From UBA4810 sp002479215 (lineage in GTDB: Bacteria > Desulfobacterota > Syntrophia > Syntrophales > Smithellaceae): a DNA stretch of 64,000 nucleotides. Made by a program: the position numbers and the translations under genes. Of the stretch, positions 8,559-17,450 are shown one piece after another. The DNA lies in assembly GCA_049514435.1 (NCBI GenBank), contig JBEKVB010000001.1:400341-464340 (forward strand). Direction: 5' to 3'. The notes beneath the pieces were generated by a model. The model was not told the origin of the DNA and made no database searches. It saw only the letters and a program-made list of their open reading frames with translations. The stretch's first letter is position 1. Every line of letters begins with the position of its first letter.

Positions 8559-10535
8559 ATGGAGACTATAGACTCTCAACATAAAAAAAGTCTAACGCAC
8601 AGATTATGGCACAAACTTGTCGGCGAACCGCGTAATGTAAATGAGCCATCCATCTTTTATAAAATATCCCTTATTCCAATCCTTGCCTGGATAGGCTTGG
8701 GTGCCGATGGTTTATCCTCTTCATCTTATGGCCCGGAAGAAGCATTCAAGGCTCTTGGCGCTCATTCCTATATTGCCATCCTTATCGGTCTCGCCACGGC
8801 GTTTACTGTTTTTATTATTGCTTATGCCTACACGCGCATTATTGAACATTTCCCGCAAGGCGGCGGCGGGTATATTGTATCGACAAAAACCATCAGCGAT
8901 AGCGCCGGCGTAATATCGGGAAGCGCATTGATCGTTGACTATATGCTGACAATCACGGTTTCTCTAGTTTCCTGCGGCGATGCCATTTTCAGTTTTTTGC
9001 CCGTGTCATATCAAAAATACAAACTGATATTCGTCGCTTTTCTTATTTTCGCACTCATCATTATGAATTTGCGGGGCGTCAAGGAATCCGTCATGATTCT
9101 CGCGCCTATATTCTTTGTTTTTGTTCTAACTCATATTTTGCTGATTGGTTACGGGTTATTTACTCATGTCGATCAATTTGAAACTGTCTTGAGCCAGTTT
9201 AACAGCAGTTTCCGTCAGGATATCGGATCAATCGGCTTTATCGGCATACTGGCAATTTTTTTGCGGGCCTTCTCTCTGGGAGGCGGGACATATACAGGAA
9301 TAGAAGCAGTATCCAACGGAATGCAGATCATGCGAGAGCCAAAAGTTCAGACGGGAAAGCGGACGATGGCTTACATGGCAATATCGCTCGCCTTCACCGC
9401 CGCCGGTTTATTGATCTGTTATGCACTTTTTCAGATAAAACCGGTTGAAGGTAGAACACTAAATGCGATTCTCTCCAATGAAGTATTTAGCAATTGGTCT
9501 TCGGGAGCGTGGATTGCACTGATAACGATCCTTTCCGAAGGCGCTTTGCTTTTGGTAGGTGCTCAAGCAGGTTTTGTTGACGGACCACGTGTTATGGCCA
9601 ACATGGCAACTGATTATTGGCTTCCGCATCGCTTCGCCATGCTCTCCGAAAGGCTCACAATGCAAAACGGCATCTTACTAATGGGAGGCGCGTCAATTAT
9701 ACTATTGTTCTATACGCATGGCTCCATTTCTGCTCTTGTTGTTATGTACGCGATCAATGTTTTTCTAACATTTTCACTCTCTCAGTTCGGCATGATCCGC
9801 TTTTTTCTTCATGATAAAGAAAAAGATAAAAATTGGAAAAGACACATAATCATACATGTAATTGGTTTTATTCTCTGCGTTACGATACTTTGCGTAACTG
9901 TTTATGAAAAATTTGGGGAAGGCGGCTGGGCTACATTAGTAATAACGTCCGTTCTCATAGGTTCATGCTATTTAATTAAACGCCATTATCATAAAGTCCG
10001 GCAGGCGGCTCTCCAGTTGGAAGATATTCTCCAAAAGATACGTCCGGGCAAAAATTTTAATAACGAACCATTGAATCCAAGGGAGCCCACAGCAATCATG
10101 CTTGTTAGCGGTTTCAACGGATTTGGCCTGCATACGTGGCTTTCGATTAACCGAAAATTTCCGCATTTTTATAAAAACTTCATTTTTATATCGATTGCCG
10201 AAGTTGATCAGGGAGCTTTCAAGGGAACCGCAGAAATGCAGCAATTAACTACTTCGGTAGAAGACGGCCTTAAAAAATATGTGCATCTTGTCCGCTCTTA
10301 CGGGATGGCCGCAGACTATAGAATTGATACCGGAACAGATGTTGTGGAAAAAGCGACTGAGTTGTGTGAATCGCTGGCAAAAGAATTCCATAAGTCAATG
10401 GTTTTCACTGGGAAATTGATCTTTCGCCAGGAACATTTATTTCAAAGACTGCTGCATAACGAAACAGCTTACGCGATTCAACGCCGTTTACAGTGGGATG
10501 GAATAGAAACCGTCATTTTGCCGATTCGCGTCTGA
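8559..10535 (+). CDS. APC-superfamily permease with cytoplasmic C-terminal domain
   Basis: A 658-residue membrane protein. Residues 40-490 contain about 12 hydrophobic segments, beginning with ISLIPILAWIGLGADGLSS and the GPEEAF motif typical of one branch of APC amino-acid/polyamine permeases. The last ~150 residues are soluble (TAIMLVSGFNGFGLHTWLS...) and look like a cytoplasmic regulatory domain of about the size of a universal-stress-type fold; that is an inference. The substrate cannot be read from the sequence. It stands alone after proB with no strong terminator between them. Confidence 0.85.
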   Translation: METIDSQHKKSLTHRLWHKLVGEPRNVNEPSIFYKISLIPILAWIGLGADGLSSSSYGPEEAFKALGAHSYIAILIGLATAFTVFIIAYAYTRIIEHFPQGGGGYIVSTKTISDSAGVISGSALIVDYMLTITVSLVSCGDAIFSFLPVSYQKYKLIFVAFLIFALIIMNLRGVKESVMILAPIFFVFVLTHILLIGYGLFTHVDQFETVLSQFNSSFRQDIGSIGFIGILAIFLRAFSLGGGTYTGIEAVSNGMQIMREPKVQTGKRTMAYMAISLAFTAAGLLICYALFQIKPVEGRTLNAILSNEVFSNWSSGAWIALITILSEGALLLVGAQAGFVDGPRVMANMATDYWLPHRFAMLSERLTMQNGILLMGGASIILLFYTHGSISALVVMYAINVFLTFSLSQFGMIRFFLHDKEKDKNWKRHIIIHVIGFILCVTILCVTVYEKFGEGGWATLVITSVLIGSCYLIKRHYHKVRQAALQLEDILQKIRPGKNFNNEPLNPREPTAIMLVSGFNGFGLHTWLSINRKFPHFYKNFIFISIAEVDQGAFKGTAEMQQLTTSVEDGLKKYVHLVRSYGMAADYRIDTGTDVVEKATELCESLAKEFHKSMVFTGKLIFRQEHLFQRLLHNETAYAIQRRLQWDGIETVILPIRV

Positions 10536-10697
10536 TATAAAGAGCTTTAATTTGAAGAGGAACTACAACCCAATGTTAGCGGAAGCAAATCAATACACCT
10601 TGTTAAACGCATTGTCTTTTAGCCTTAACTTAGAGCAATCTATTATCGAAAAAAAATCCTATCCGGAAGTAAAATTAAAGATATTAAGGAGGAAATC

Positions 10698-12035
10698 ATG
10701 TTGCAGTTTGAATTAAGCCCTCAGCAAAAAGAATTACAGGCAAAAGTTCGTGAATTTTCAGTCAAGGAAATCCTGCCTGCAGTGTGGCATTACGATGAGA
10801 AGGATGAAATTCCACTTTTTTTGCTGCAAAAAGCCTTCAATGCCGGTTTTATGAACACTAATATCCCCATAAAATATGGCGGCAAGGGATTCGGCCTTAT
10901 AGAAAACGTTATCCTCACCGAGGAGATTTCCGCGGCCTGTCCGGGCATAGCCACATCAATCTTCGATAATTCTCTGGGCATGGCGCCGATCATTCTTTCT
11001 GACAACGAAAAACTTAAAGAAAAATATCTTTCGCTAATAACCCGCGAATTCAAGCGCATTTGTTTCGCTACATCAGAACCGGTCATGGGCTCCGATGTAG
11101 CCGGAATGCGCTGCCTGGCCGAAAAAAAAGGGGACGATTATTTTTTAAACGGAACAAAGTACTGGATTACCAACGCCGGCGTATCTGATTACATGACGGT
11201 TTTCGCAACAATCGATCCGGCCAAACAACATGAGGGTATAGGTGCGTTTCTGGTGGAAAAAAATTGGGAAGGAGTCTCCGTGGGCAAGCCTATTCCTAAA
11301 TTAGGGCAGCGCTGTTCTAATACAGCGGGGCTCAACTTTAAAAACGTCAGAGTACCGAAGGAAAACGTCATTGCGGAACCGGGCAAAGGGTTTATCCTGG
11401 CAATGAAAACCTTCTCCCTGACCAGGCCGAGTATCGGGGCATTTGCCGTAGGAGCTGCCCGTTCAGCTATGGAATATGCTATTGATTACGCCAAGAAAAG
11501 AAGGGTTTTCGGGACAAAGATATCAAACTTTGAAGCCATCCAGTTCAAGATTGCGGAAATGTATCAAAAAGTGGAAACGTCCCGTCTTTTAGTTTGGAAA
11601 GCAGCATGGGAAGCGGATAACGGGATAGATCCCGCGATAAGCGCCTCTATCGCCAAATTTTATGCAACGGAAAAAGCCATGGAAGTGGTTAACGATGCCC
11701 TGCAAATTTTCGGCGGCTACGGATACACTAAAATGTTCCCCATCGAAAAATTACTCCGGGATATCCGGTTATTCAGCATTTACGAAGGCACCAGTGAGGT
11801 GCAACGGCTGATTGTTTCCGGTTACGTATTGAATAATTACAAACCGGCAATGCCGCCCCTGGAAGACCTTCCCCTGATCCGGGGACTTGATTTGAATGAA
11901 CCTTCGGCGAAAAACGCAATCGCCTGGCGATGCCGTATGTGCGGACACATCCACTACGGCGATCAGCCACCTGATGAATGTCCATATTGTTTTTTCCCGA
12001 AAACAGCATTCAAACAGGTTTGGCCGGTTGGTTGA
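10698..12035 (+). CDS. Acyl-CoA dehydrogenase fused to a C-terminal rubredoxin-like domain
   Basis: Residues 1-385 are a normal acyl-CoA dehydrogenase: N-terminal helical domain, the substrate/flavin-binding block CFATSEPVMGSDVAGM, and the C-terminal signature IYEGTSEVQRLIVSG, where the Glu is the likely catalytic base. Residues 408-445 add a rubredoxin-like domain with two CxxC knuckles at Cys412/Cys415 and Cys428/Cys431 (WRCRMCGHIHYG, PPDECPYC). The enzyme oxidises acyl-CoA to enoyl-CoA using FAD. The iron domain suggests that electrons leave by a one-electron route, perhaps not through the usual electron-transfer flavoprotein. A strong AAGGAGG precedes the ATG and a terminator follows. Confidence 0.92.
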   Translation: MLQFELSPQQKELQAKVREFSVKEILPAVWHYDEKDEIPLFLLQKAFNAGFMNTNIPIKYGGKGFGLIENVILTEEISAACPGIATSIFDNSLGMAPIILSDNEKLKEKYLSLITREFKRICFATSEPVMGSDVAGMRCLAEKKGDDYFLNGTKYWITNAGVSDYMTVFATIDPAKQHEGIGAFLVEKNWEGVSVGKPIPKLGQRCSNTAGLNFKNVRVPKENVIAEPGKGFILAMKTFSLTRPSIGAFAVGAARSAMEYAIDYAKKRRVFGTKISNFEAIQFKIAEMYQKVETSRLLVWKAAWEADNGIDPAISASIAKFYATEKAMEVVNDALQIFGGYGYTKMFPIEKLLRDIRLFSIYEGTSEVQRLIVSGYVLNNYKPAMPPLEDLPLIRGLDLNEPSAKNAIAWRCRMCGHIHYGDQPPDECPYCFFPKTAFKQVWPVG

Positions 12036-12071
12036 TTGGATCGCCGCTGAACAATTGTATATAAAATATTT

Positions 12072-12121
12072 AGCCGGGAGTTACTTGGACATAAGTAATG
12101 CAGTTAGCTCCCGGCTTTTTC
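12072..12121 (+). terminator. Intrinsic terminator after the acyl-CoA dehydrogenase gene
   Basis: AGCCGGGAG (12072-12080) pairs with CTCCCGGCT (12108-12116), followed by TTTT. The loop is long (27 nt) and has some internal pairing. Confidence 0.8.
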
Positions 12122-12164
12122 ATCTCCATTATTTTCTTCTTTCGCGGCCACCATCACTATAATG

Positions 12165-12713
12165 TTACTTCCAGAAATATTTCGCGGGAACTCGTCTTTT
12201 TCTATCTAAAGAAATACCTTCCTTTCTGAGCAGTTCTCTTTTCATCGCCAGACCTCCGCCAAAGCCGCCCAATGAACCATCCGCCCGGACAACGCGATGA
12301 CAAGGCATGATTAACGGGAAGGGATTGTTGGCCAATGCCGTTCCGACTGCTCTGGCCGCTCCCGTAACACCTATTTTCCCCGCCAATCCTGAATAAGTGG
12401 CTACTTTGCCGCGCTGAATTTTACATGCTTGTTTTAATACTTTTGCCGAGAAATCTGTGAGCCGCGATAAATTCAAAAGAGAAAGATCGATATTTTCTTT
12501 TTTACCAAAATATAATTTTGCAATTCGATCATCAATACCGCCCGGAATCCTGCGCGTGATTTTATTGATTTCAGGAAAATCTTTTATAATTAGCTCTTTC
12601 AATTTCCTTTTCGGATTGGGCAAATAAATATATTCCACTCGCGTCTTTTTTCCGGAATCGTCCCAAACCAGTCCTACTTCTTCTTTCCCGACTTTAATAA
12701 TTTGATAATGCAT
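12165..12713 (-). CDS. Methylated-DNA--protein-cysteine methyltransferase
   Basis: A suicidal DNA-repair protein that transfers alkyl groups from O6-alkylguanine to its own cysteine. The active-site motif PCHRVVRADGSLGGFGGG is present near residue 145, after the helix-turn-helix segment (GKVATYSGLAGKIGVTGAARAVG). The ATG at 12713 is preferred because GGAGG lies 8 nt upstream; that GGAGG is inside the frame of the alternative TTG at 12728. The product is 182 residues. It overlaps nothing with this start and follows the mntP-like gene closely on the same strand, so they are probably co-transcribed. Confidence 0.92.
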   Translation of the reverse strand: MHYQIIKVGKEEVGLVWDDSGKKTRVEYIYLPNPKRKLKELIIKDFPEINKITRRIPGGIDDRIAKLYFGKKENIDLSLLNLSRLTDFSAKVLKQACKIQRGKVATYSGLAGKIGVTGAARAVGTALANNPFPLIMPCHRVVRADGSLGGFGGGLAMKRELLRKEGISLDRKRRVPAKYFWK

Positions 12714-12718
12714 ATGCT

Positions 12719-13423
12719 TTACCTCCAATGATCAATCAAAATCTTTACACCAATTACAATCAAAACCACACCACCGAATATCCCTACTTTTTTGCCGAAG
12801 ATTCCGGCGAGCCCCTTGCTAAACAACATACCAGTAACTGTCATGAAAAAACAAACGATGCCGATAATGACCGCGGGAAATATTATTTCCGTCTTTAACA
12901 AAGAGAAACTGAAACCCACAGCCAACGCATCAATACTCGTGGCAATGGAAAGCATCAACAGCGGCCACCCTTTGGTCTGATCATTTGTTTCCTTTTCTTT
13001 TTCCTTCTTCAATGTTTCCCAAATCATTCTGCCGCCGACATAAGCCAGAAGCGCAAAAGCCACCCAGTGGTCATACCCGGCTACAATATTAACTATTGTT
13101 AAACCGGCCAGCCAACCGATAATGGGCATAGCAAACTGAAAAGCTCCGAAAGACGAGGCCAGACGTAAAACAGGCTGCCATGATTTTGTGTTTGTGAAAC
13201 TCCAATTCCAAAAGCGTAGCGTATTGGAATTGGCTAGTTGAACAATCCCGCAAAACGGAGGGTATGATACCTCCCTGTTTGTCGCGGAATCGGTTTCCAA
13301 GTCCTGTTTTGTGGGTTCATACCCGTGGATATTTGACGCGCCAATGCCTATAGCTACCGAAAAAGCATCCACACCCAGACTGACAGCCAGAAAAAAAATC
13401 GTCACCAAACTCATATTAGACAA
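12719..13423 (-). CDS. mntP: MntP-like manganese efflux pump interrupted in frame by a repeat
   Basis: The protein has the six-helix MntP/DUF204 layout: a first helix with SLGVDAFSVAIGIG, a second half with SIATSIDALAVGFSFSLL, and a terminal helix ending ILIDHWR. MntP proteins are about 190 residues; this one has 234. The excess lies between helices 1 and 2, residues 33-80 (HGYEPTKQDLET ... WNWSFTNTKSW). This segment is encoded by a family B repeat (13184-13327) that also occurs elsewhere in this window outside genes. The insertion keeps the frame open and is a multiple of three. The product should export Mn2+ if it still folds. Confidence 0.85.
   Translation of the reverse strand: MSNMSLVTIFFLAVSLGVDAFSVAIGIGASNIHGYEPTKQDLETDSATNREVSYPPFCGIVQLANSNTLRFWNWSFTNTKSWQPVLRLASSFGAFQFAMPIIGWLAGLTIVNIVAGYDHWVAFALLAYVGGRMIWETLKKEKEKETNDQTKGWPLLMLSIATSIDALAVGFSFSLLKTEIIFPAVIIGIVCFFMTVTGMLFSKGLAGIFGKKVGIFGGVVLIVIGVKILIDHWR
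13184..13327. repeat. Family B repeat inside the mntP reading frame
   Basis: On the plus strand this 144-bp stretch runs from gtgaaactccaattcc through caatcccgcaaaacgg to ggttcatacccgtgga. The same ordered blocks occur at 17495-17635 and 45280-45512 and, in reverse orientation, at 55615-55850. It codes for about 48 residues of the mntP product. Confidence 0.85.
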
Positions 13424-13435
13424 TCATTCTCACTT

Positions 13436-15274
13436 TTAGCTTCTCAAATAAGAATATATTTTTTCAGCTAACTCCTTACCAATTCCCGGCACTTTTTTCA
13501 ATTCCTCCAGCGTTGCGTCTTTAACTTGCTCAGCCGAGCCAAAATGTTTCAGCAGTATTTTTCTGCGCGCCACGCCAACATCAGGAATCTCATCAAGAAT
13601 CGAACGCAGATCACTTTTTTGTTTTAATTGATGATGATAGCTCAAAGCAAAACGGTGTGCTTCATCCCTTACTCTTTGCAGTACCGTCAAAGCATGGGGC
13701 CATGCTTTAAGATAAATAGGGTCTTTACGCCGCGGCAGATAAACACGATCTTCGGATTTTCCGGCTTTCATCTTAATGATGCCTTTACTGGAAAATATGG
13801 TGCGCTCTTCCTTGGCCAAACCAATGACATCCACTTTAATTTTTAAATCTTTCAACACGGAAAGAGCTATGTTTAGCTGGCCTTTGCCGCCGTCAACAAC
13901 AACTAAATCAGGCAGATTCTCTCCATGCGCAAACCGGCGCGCCAGCACCTCGCACATCATCGCATAATCGTCCGCTTCGGATACAGTCTTGATCCGAAAG
14001 CGTCGATAACTCGCTTTATCCGGCTCGCCATCCTGAAATACAACCATTGAACCCACAGCATGCTTGCCGCTGATATTGGAAATATCATAACATTCAATTC
14101 TTTGCGGTAATTTTTCCAGTGATAATCTTTCCTGAAGAATATGCAGGGCAGCCGATTTTTGTTCTTCCTTCTTCTGCCCGGTTTCCCAGAGGCTTCGGGC
14201 ATTGGCAACGGCCATATCCAGCAGGGCATTTTTTGTTCCGCGGTAAGGAATGGTCAGCAAAACCTTCTTCTCTTTCTTGTCCGTCAACCATTCGGTGATG
14301 ACCGTTTCATCCGGCAAATGACAAGGAATAATAATTTCACTAGGAATTTGCGCATCGCCATCGTAATACTGTGTCAGACAGGATGAAATAATTTCGGCCA
14401 AATCCATTTTCATTTTAACCGGCGCAAATGATTTGCTACCCAGAAGCTTTCCTGCGCGCACAAACAAAATACAAAGTTGATAAACATTCTCATCGCCATA
14501 AACGCCCAGAACATCCTGATCCTTTGTGCCTCCCCAATCGACATTTTGCTTTTCCAGCGTGTGCTCCAGAGCGCTGATGCGGTCACGCAGGCGCGCGGCC
14601 TCTTCGTAGTTTAAATTCTGCGCCGCCTCTTCCATTTGCGCTTTGATATCTGTAATCAGGGCACGTCTGCGTCCTTGCAAAAAAGAGACAGCGTTTTCCA
14701 CTAACTTCCGGTAAGAATCCTCAGCAATCAATCCCTTGCAGGGAGCATAACAGCGGCCGATCTGATGTTCCAGGCAGGGACGGCTGCGCAACTGGAATTC
14801 ACGGTTGCGGCAGCTGCGCAGCGGAAACATCTGCTGCACAAAACGCAGCGTTTCTTTGGCCGCCAGTCCCGAAGGATAGGGGCCGAAATAAAGTGCCGCA
14901 TTATTTTGCCGGCGGCGGACAAGCTGTAAACGGGGAAACTTTTCCGCGGGATCAAGGGATAAGTGATAGTAAGTTTTATCGTCACGCAAGATGACATTAT
15001 AGCGGGGGCGGTGACGCTTAATTAAATTGTTTTCTAAAATCAATGCTTCTTTTTCGGTGGCGGTCGTGATGAACTCAATGTCATTTATGCGCGTCATCAA
15101 AAACGGCGCCATGGGACGTGTATCTTTACCGGTAAAGTAAGAACGGATACGGCTTTTTAAATTACCGGCCTTGCCGATGTAAATAATCTTCTGCGCCGAG
15201 TCCTTCATTAAATAAACACCGGGACTGCGAGGAGCCAAAGAAACTTTTTCTTTTAAACTATTATTTTCTGACAT
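13436..15274 (-). CDS. uvrC: Excinuclease ABC subunit C
   Basis: The nuclease of nucleotide excision repair, making both incisions around a lesion with UvrB. Domains in order: GIY-YIG nuclease (residues 14-95, GVYLMKDSAQKIIYIGKAGN), the CxxxxIGRCYAPCKG block near residue 170, a UVR motif (residues 200-235), the RNase H-like second nuclease with ECYDISNISGKHAVGSMVVF and VVDGGKGQLN, and tandem helix-hairpin-helix motifs at the end (LDEIPDVGVARRK, KVPGIGKELAEK). Length 612 residues is normal. Its partner uvrB lies in the same window at 45626-47620, not adjacent. Confidence 0.97.
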   Translation of the reverse strand: MSENNSLKEKVSLAPRSPGVYLMKDSAQKIIYIGKAGNLKSRIRSYFTGKDTRPMAPFLMTRINDIEFITTATEKEALILENNLIKRHRPRYNVILRDDKTYYHLSLDPAEKFPRLQLVRRRQNNAALYFGPYPSGLAAKETLRFVQQMFPLRSCRNREFQLRSRPCLEHQIGRCYAPCKGLIAEDSYRKLVENAVSFLQGRRRALITDIKAQMEEAAQNLNYEEAARLRDRISALEHTLEKQNVDWGGTKDQDVLGVYGDENVYQLCILFVRAGKLLGSKSFAPVKMKMDLAEIISSCLTQYYDGDAQIPSEIIIPCHLPDETVITEWLTDKKEKKVLLTIPYRGTKNALLDMAVANARSLWETGQKKEEQKSAALHILQERLSLEKLPQRIECYDISNISGKHAVGSMVVFQDGEPDKASYRRFRIKTVSEADDYAMMCEVLARRFAHGENLPDLVVVDGGKGQLNIALSVLKDLKIKVDVIGLAKEERTIFSSKGIIKMKAGKSEDRVYLPRRKDPIYLKAWPHALTVLQRVRDEAHRFALSYHHQLKQKSDLRSILDEIPDVGVARRKILLKHFGSAEQVKDATLEELKKVPGIGKELAEKIYSYLRS

Positions 15275-15448
15275 AGGCTCGCTTCAATTATTACTGTTCT
15301 TGCTTATAATTGATTTTTAGCTATTCTTCAATTAAGTTATTGCGTGATGGTTGCCAAAGAGAGTAACAGCTCAAAGGTCACGGGGTGGGGTTTTGCTCCG
15401 CAGATGCGATTGTTGGATTTAGCTTTCCCCCTAGAATTATAGCGGCGG

Positions 15449-16291
15449 TCAAACTATATCTTCGTTTCGGAAGCGCCAGAATAGCAACGTGCCGAGGATA
15501 AGGCAATAGGCAAGGATGTTGATGAGCGGATATATAGACCCGAATCCGGGGAATCCTTCACCGCCGATAAACGAAGATGCAAACCGCTCTGCACCGGAAA
15601 GTTTCGGCCATAAATAGTAGACGGCTTTCCACCATGTCCAGTCCGACGGCGCGCCGGACTGTCCGATCATCGCCTGCGCCATTTGACTGTGGCTTAGAGC
15701 ATATATCCCATCGGCCACCAGACCAACTATACCGATTCCCAGAACACAAAGAAAAGCGAATACGTCGGACATCAGGAGCGATAAAAGGAACACGGCAACA
15801 ACCACAAAGAGCAGGTTGAAAAAGCATAGCAGTGAGGCAATGAGGAATTCCGGCAGGACAGCATTCAAATTTATGGAGGCAATTATGAACACGACGCTGT
15901 GCAGGCTGAACATGAACATGACCGATAAAACCCACAAGCCAAGGATCTTGCCCGCGACATACTGCCACCGGGCTATCGGTTTGGCGAGAACGCACGATTG
16001 CATCCCCTCATCCCGATCGCGCCTGAATACACGCATCGAAAGCAAAGCAGTGAGAAGCATCGCGCCTGCAGCAATAACGTGAAAAGTCAATTTCGACACT
16101 ACCCGGATAACAGTTTCGGCATCGAGCGTCTGCCCGTTCACCATGAAATTGCCCTGATAACAACCGCGAACAAGAAATATAAATATGGCGCAGATAGCAA
16201 ACATAATGATGAAGCTCTTCTGTCGTATTTCATCCGTAAGCGTATATTTGGCAATTCTGATGATGGGGGGAAGTGTTTTCGGCATTTTCAT
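15449..16291 (-). CDS. ABC-2-type transporter permease
   Basis: A 280-residue integral membrane protein with about six hydrophobic segments (FIIMFAICAIFIFLVRG, LTFHVIAAGAMLLTALLS, FLLSLLMSDVFAFLCVLG among them). A conserved-looking cytosolic loop contains the sequence MRVFRRDRDEGMQSCVLAKP, typical of ABC-2 permeases. It begins one base after the stop of the ATPase gene, so the two form one transporter. The substrate is not identifiable; NatAB-like or multidrug exporters have this layout. Confidence 0.88.
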   Translation of the reverse strand: MKMPKTLPPIIRIAKYTLTDEIRQKSFIIMFAICAIFIFLVRGCYQGNFMVNGQTLDAETVIRVVSKLTFHVIAAGAMLLTALLSMRVFRRDRDEGMQSCVLAKPIARWQYVAGKILGLWVLSVMFMFSLHSVVFIIASINLNAVLPEFLIASLLCFFNLLFVVVAVFLLSLLMSDVFAFLCVLGIGIVGLVADGIYALSHSQMAQAMIGQSGAPSDWTWWKAVYYLWPKLSGAERFASSFIGGEGFPGFGSIYPLINILAYCLILGTLLFWRFRNEDIV

Positions 16292-16292
16292 C

Positions 16293-16997
16293 TCAACCTT
16301 TCACCAGCCTTACGAACACATCTTCCAGCGTATCATTATCTTTGACGAGGGCGGAAATTGCATCCTTCACCAAAAGCCTGCCCTGATTGATGATGGCGGC
16401 GTTATCACATATTTTTTCGACTTCCGACAGCAGGTGGGAATTCAGGAAGATAGTCATACCTTGATCTTTAAGCGATTCTAGAAGCTCACGTATTTCTCTG
16501 ATGCCGATGGGATCAAGGCTGGCGGTGGGTTCATCGAGAATTAACAGCTTCGGATTTCCAATGAGTGCAGCGCCGAGTCCGAACCGTTGAATCATGCCCT
16601 TGGAATAGGTACTCACTTTTGTGTGTTCCCTGCCCTGCATGCCGATAAGCTCGACAATGCGTCCGCATTGACGCATTGCATCTAACCGGCTCATATCCAA
16701 TAGTTCCGCACAGCGCTGCAGATACTGCCATCCGGAAAGATACGGAGGAATATGACAGTTCTCCGCCAGATAACCAACTGCGTTACGACTCGCTGCCTGC
16801 GTGCTGGGAAGACCGTTTACCGACAGGCTTCCCGACGTCGGCCGTGCAAAGTCAAGCAACATCTTAACGATTGTCGTCTTTCCTGCACCATTAGGTCCCA
16901 GAAGAGCAAAATACTCACCCGCCTGGACGGAAAATGAGACATTGTCGACGGCGGTAAGAGTGCCGTATCGTTTGGTTGCGTTATTCAACTCAATCAT
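16293..16997 (-). CDS. ABC exporter ATP-binding protein
   Basis: With the ATG at 16997 the product is 234 residues beginning MIELNNATKRYGTLTAVDNV. Walker A is GPNGAGKTT, the signature is TYSKGMIQRFGLG, Walker B is LLILDEPTASLDP, and the switch His is in NSHLLSEVE. The frame is open up to 17075, but a promoter (-35 at 17027-17032, -10 at 17004-17009) overlaps that extension, so the ATG at 16997 is preferred. Only 6 bases separate the -10 from this ATG, so the mRNA may be leaderless. It forms an operon with the permease. Confidence 0.92.
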   Translation of the reverse strand: MIELNNATKRYGTLTAVDNVSFSVQAGEYFALLGPNGAGKTTIVKMLLDFARPTSGSLSVNGLPSTQAASRNAVGYLAENCHIPPYLSGWQYLQRCAELLDMSRLDAMRQCGRIVELIGMQGREHTKVSTYSKGMIQRFGLGAALIGNPKLLILDEPTASLDPIGIREIRELLESLKDQGMTIFLNSHLLSEVEKICDNAAIINQGRLLVKDAISALVKDNDTLEDVFVRLVKG

Positions 16998-17003
16998 GCA
17001 AAA

Positions 17004-17066
17004 ACTATATGTACCCCAACCTGTTATGTCAAGAAAATATGGGTAACAAAATATGAGGTTTGTCAT
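17004..17066 (-). promoter_or_regulatory. Family C promoter module, copy 1 (ABC exporter)
   Basis: On the minus strand TTGACA (17032-17027) is followed after 17 bp by TATAGT (17009-17004). The upstream box reads CTCATATTTTGTTA, a degenerate version of the dyad found in the other copies, 11 bp from the -35. This is the most diverged copy by sequence, but the geometry is kept. Confidence 0.65.
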
Positions 17067-17149
17067 CAACGTCAATTATCTTAAAAAAATAAGTATTAAC
17101 TTTAAGATATTCAGAAATTCTGAAAAATGAGGTATCATACCCCTCAATA

Positions 17150-17450
17150 TGCACGATAACTTTATTGTGAAACTCCAATTCTAATGAAACTCAGATATTA
17201 TCCCGTTACGGGATGTCGTGTCTTTGAAAATAGCCTTCGGCTCCTTCCGGAGGTGCTCCACAAATGCAGTGCAGTAATATCTGTCAGTTGTAATGAGACC
17301 CAAGTTTCAGAAACAGAGTGCATACCCTAAAGGTCACACATGCTGAAGCTTGCAGGTCGAATCAATGACACTCGCTGAAAACGAACTACGTGAAGTTTGA
17401 AGCGTTAGTGGAATTGATCCCGCGAAGCGGAGGGCAGTATGCCCGTGATT
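17150..17450. repeat. Family B composite repeat upstream of the large exported protein gene
   Basis: This gene-poor stretch is made of blocks seen elsewhere in the window: gtgaaactccaattct, atgaaactcagatatta, acccaagtttcagaaacaga, ctaaaggtcacaca, cactcgctgaaaac and gcgaagcggagggcag. The same blocks recur in other orders at 45280-45512, 53180-53350 and 55615-55850. It ends with a GGAGGG placed like a ribosome binding site before the ATG at 17439. Confidence 0.75.

Noticed and set aside
10573..10716. 47-codon frame before the acyl-CoA dehydrogenase gene
   Set aside because: The upstream GAGGA is too far, the frame runs into the next gene's ribosome binding site and start, and the composition is not convincing.
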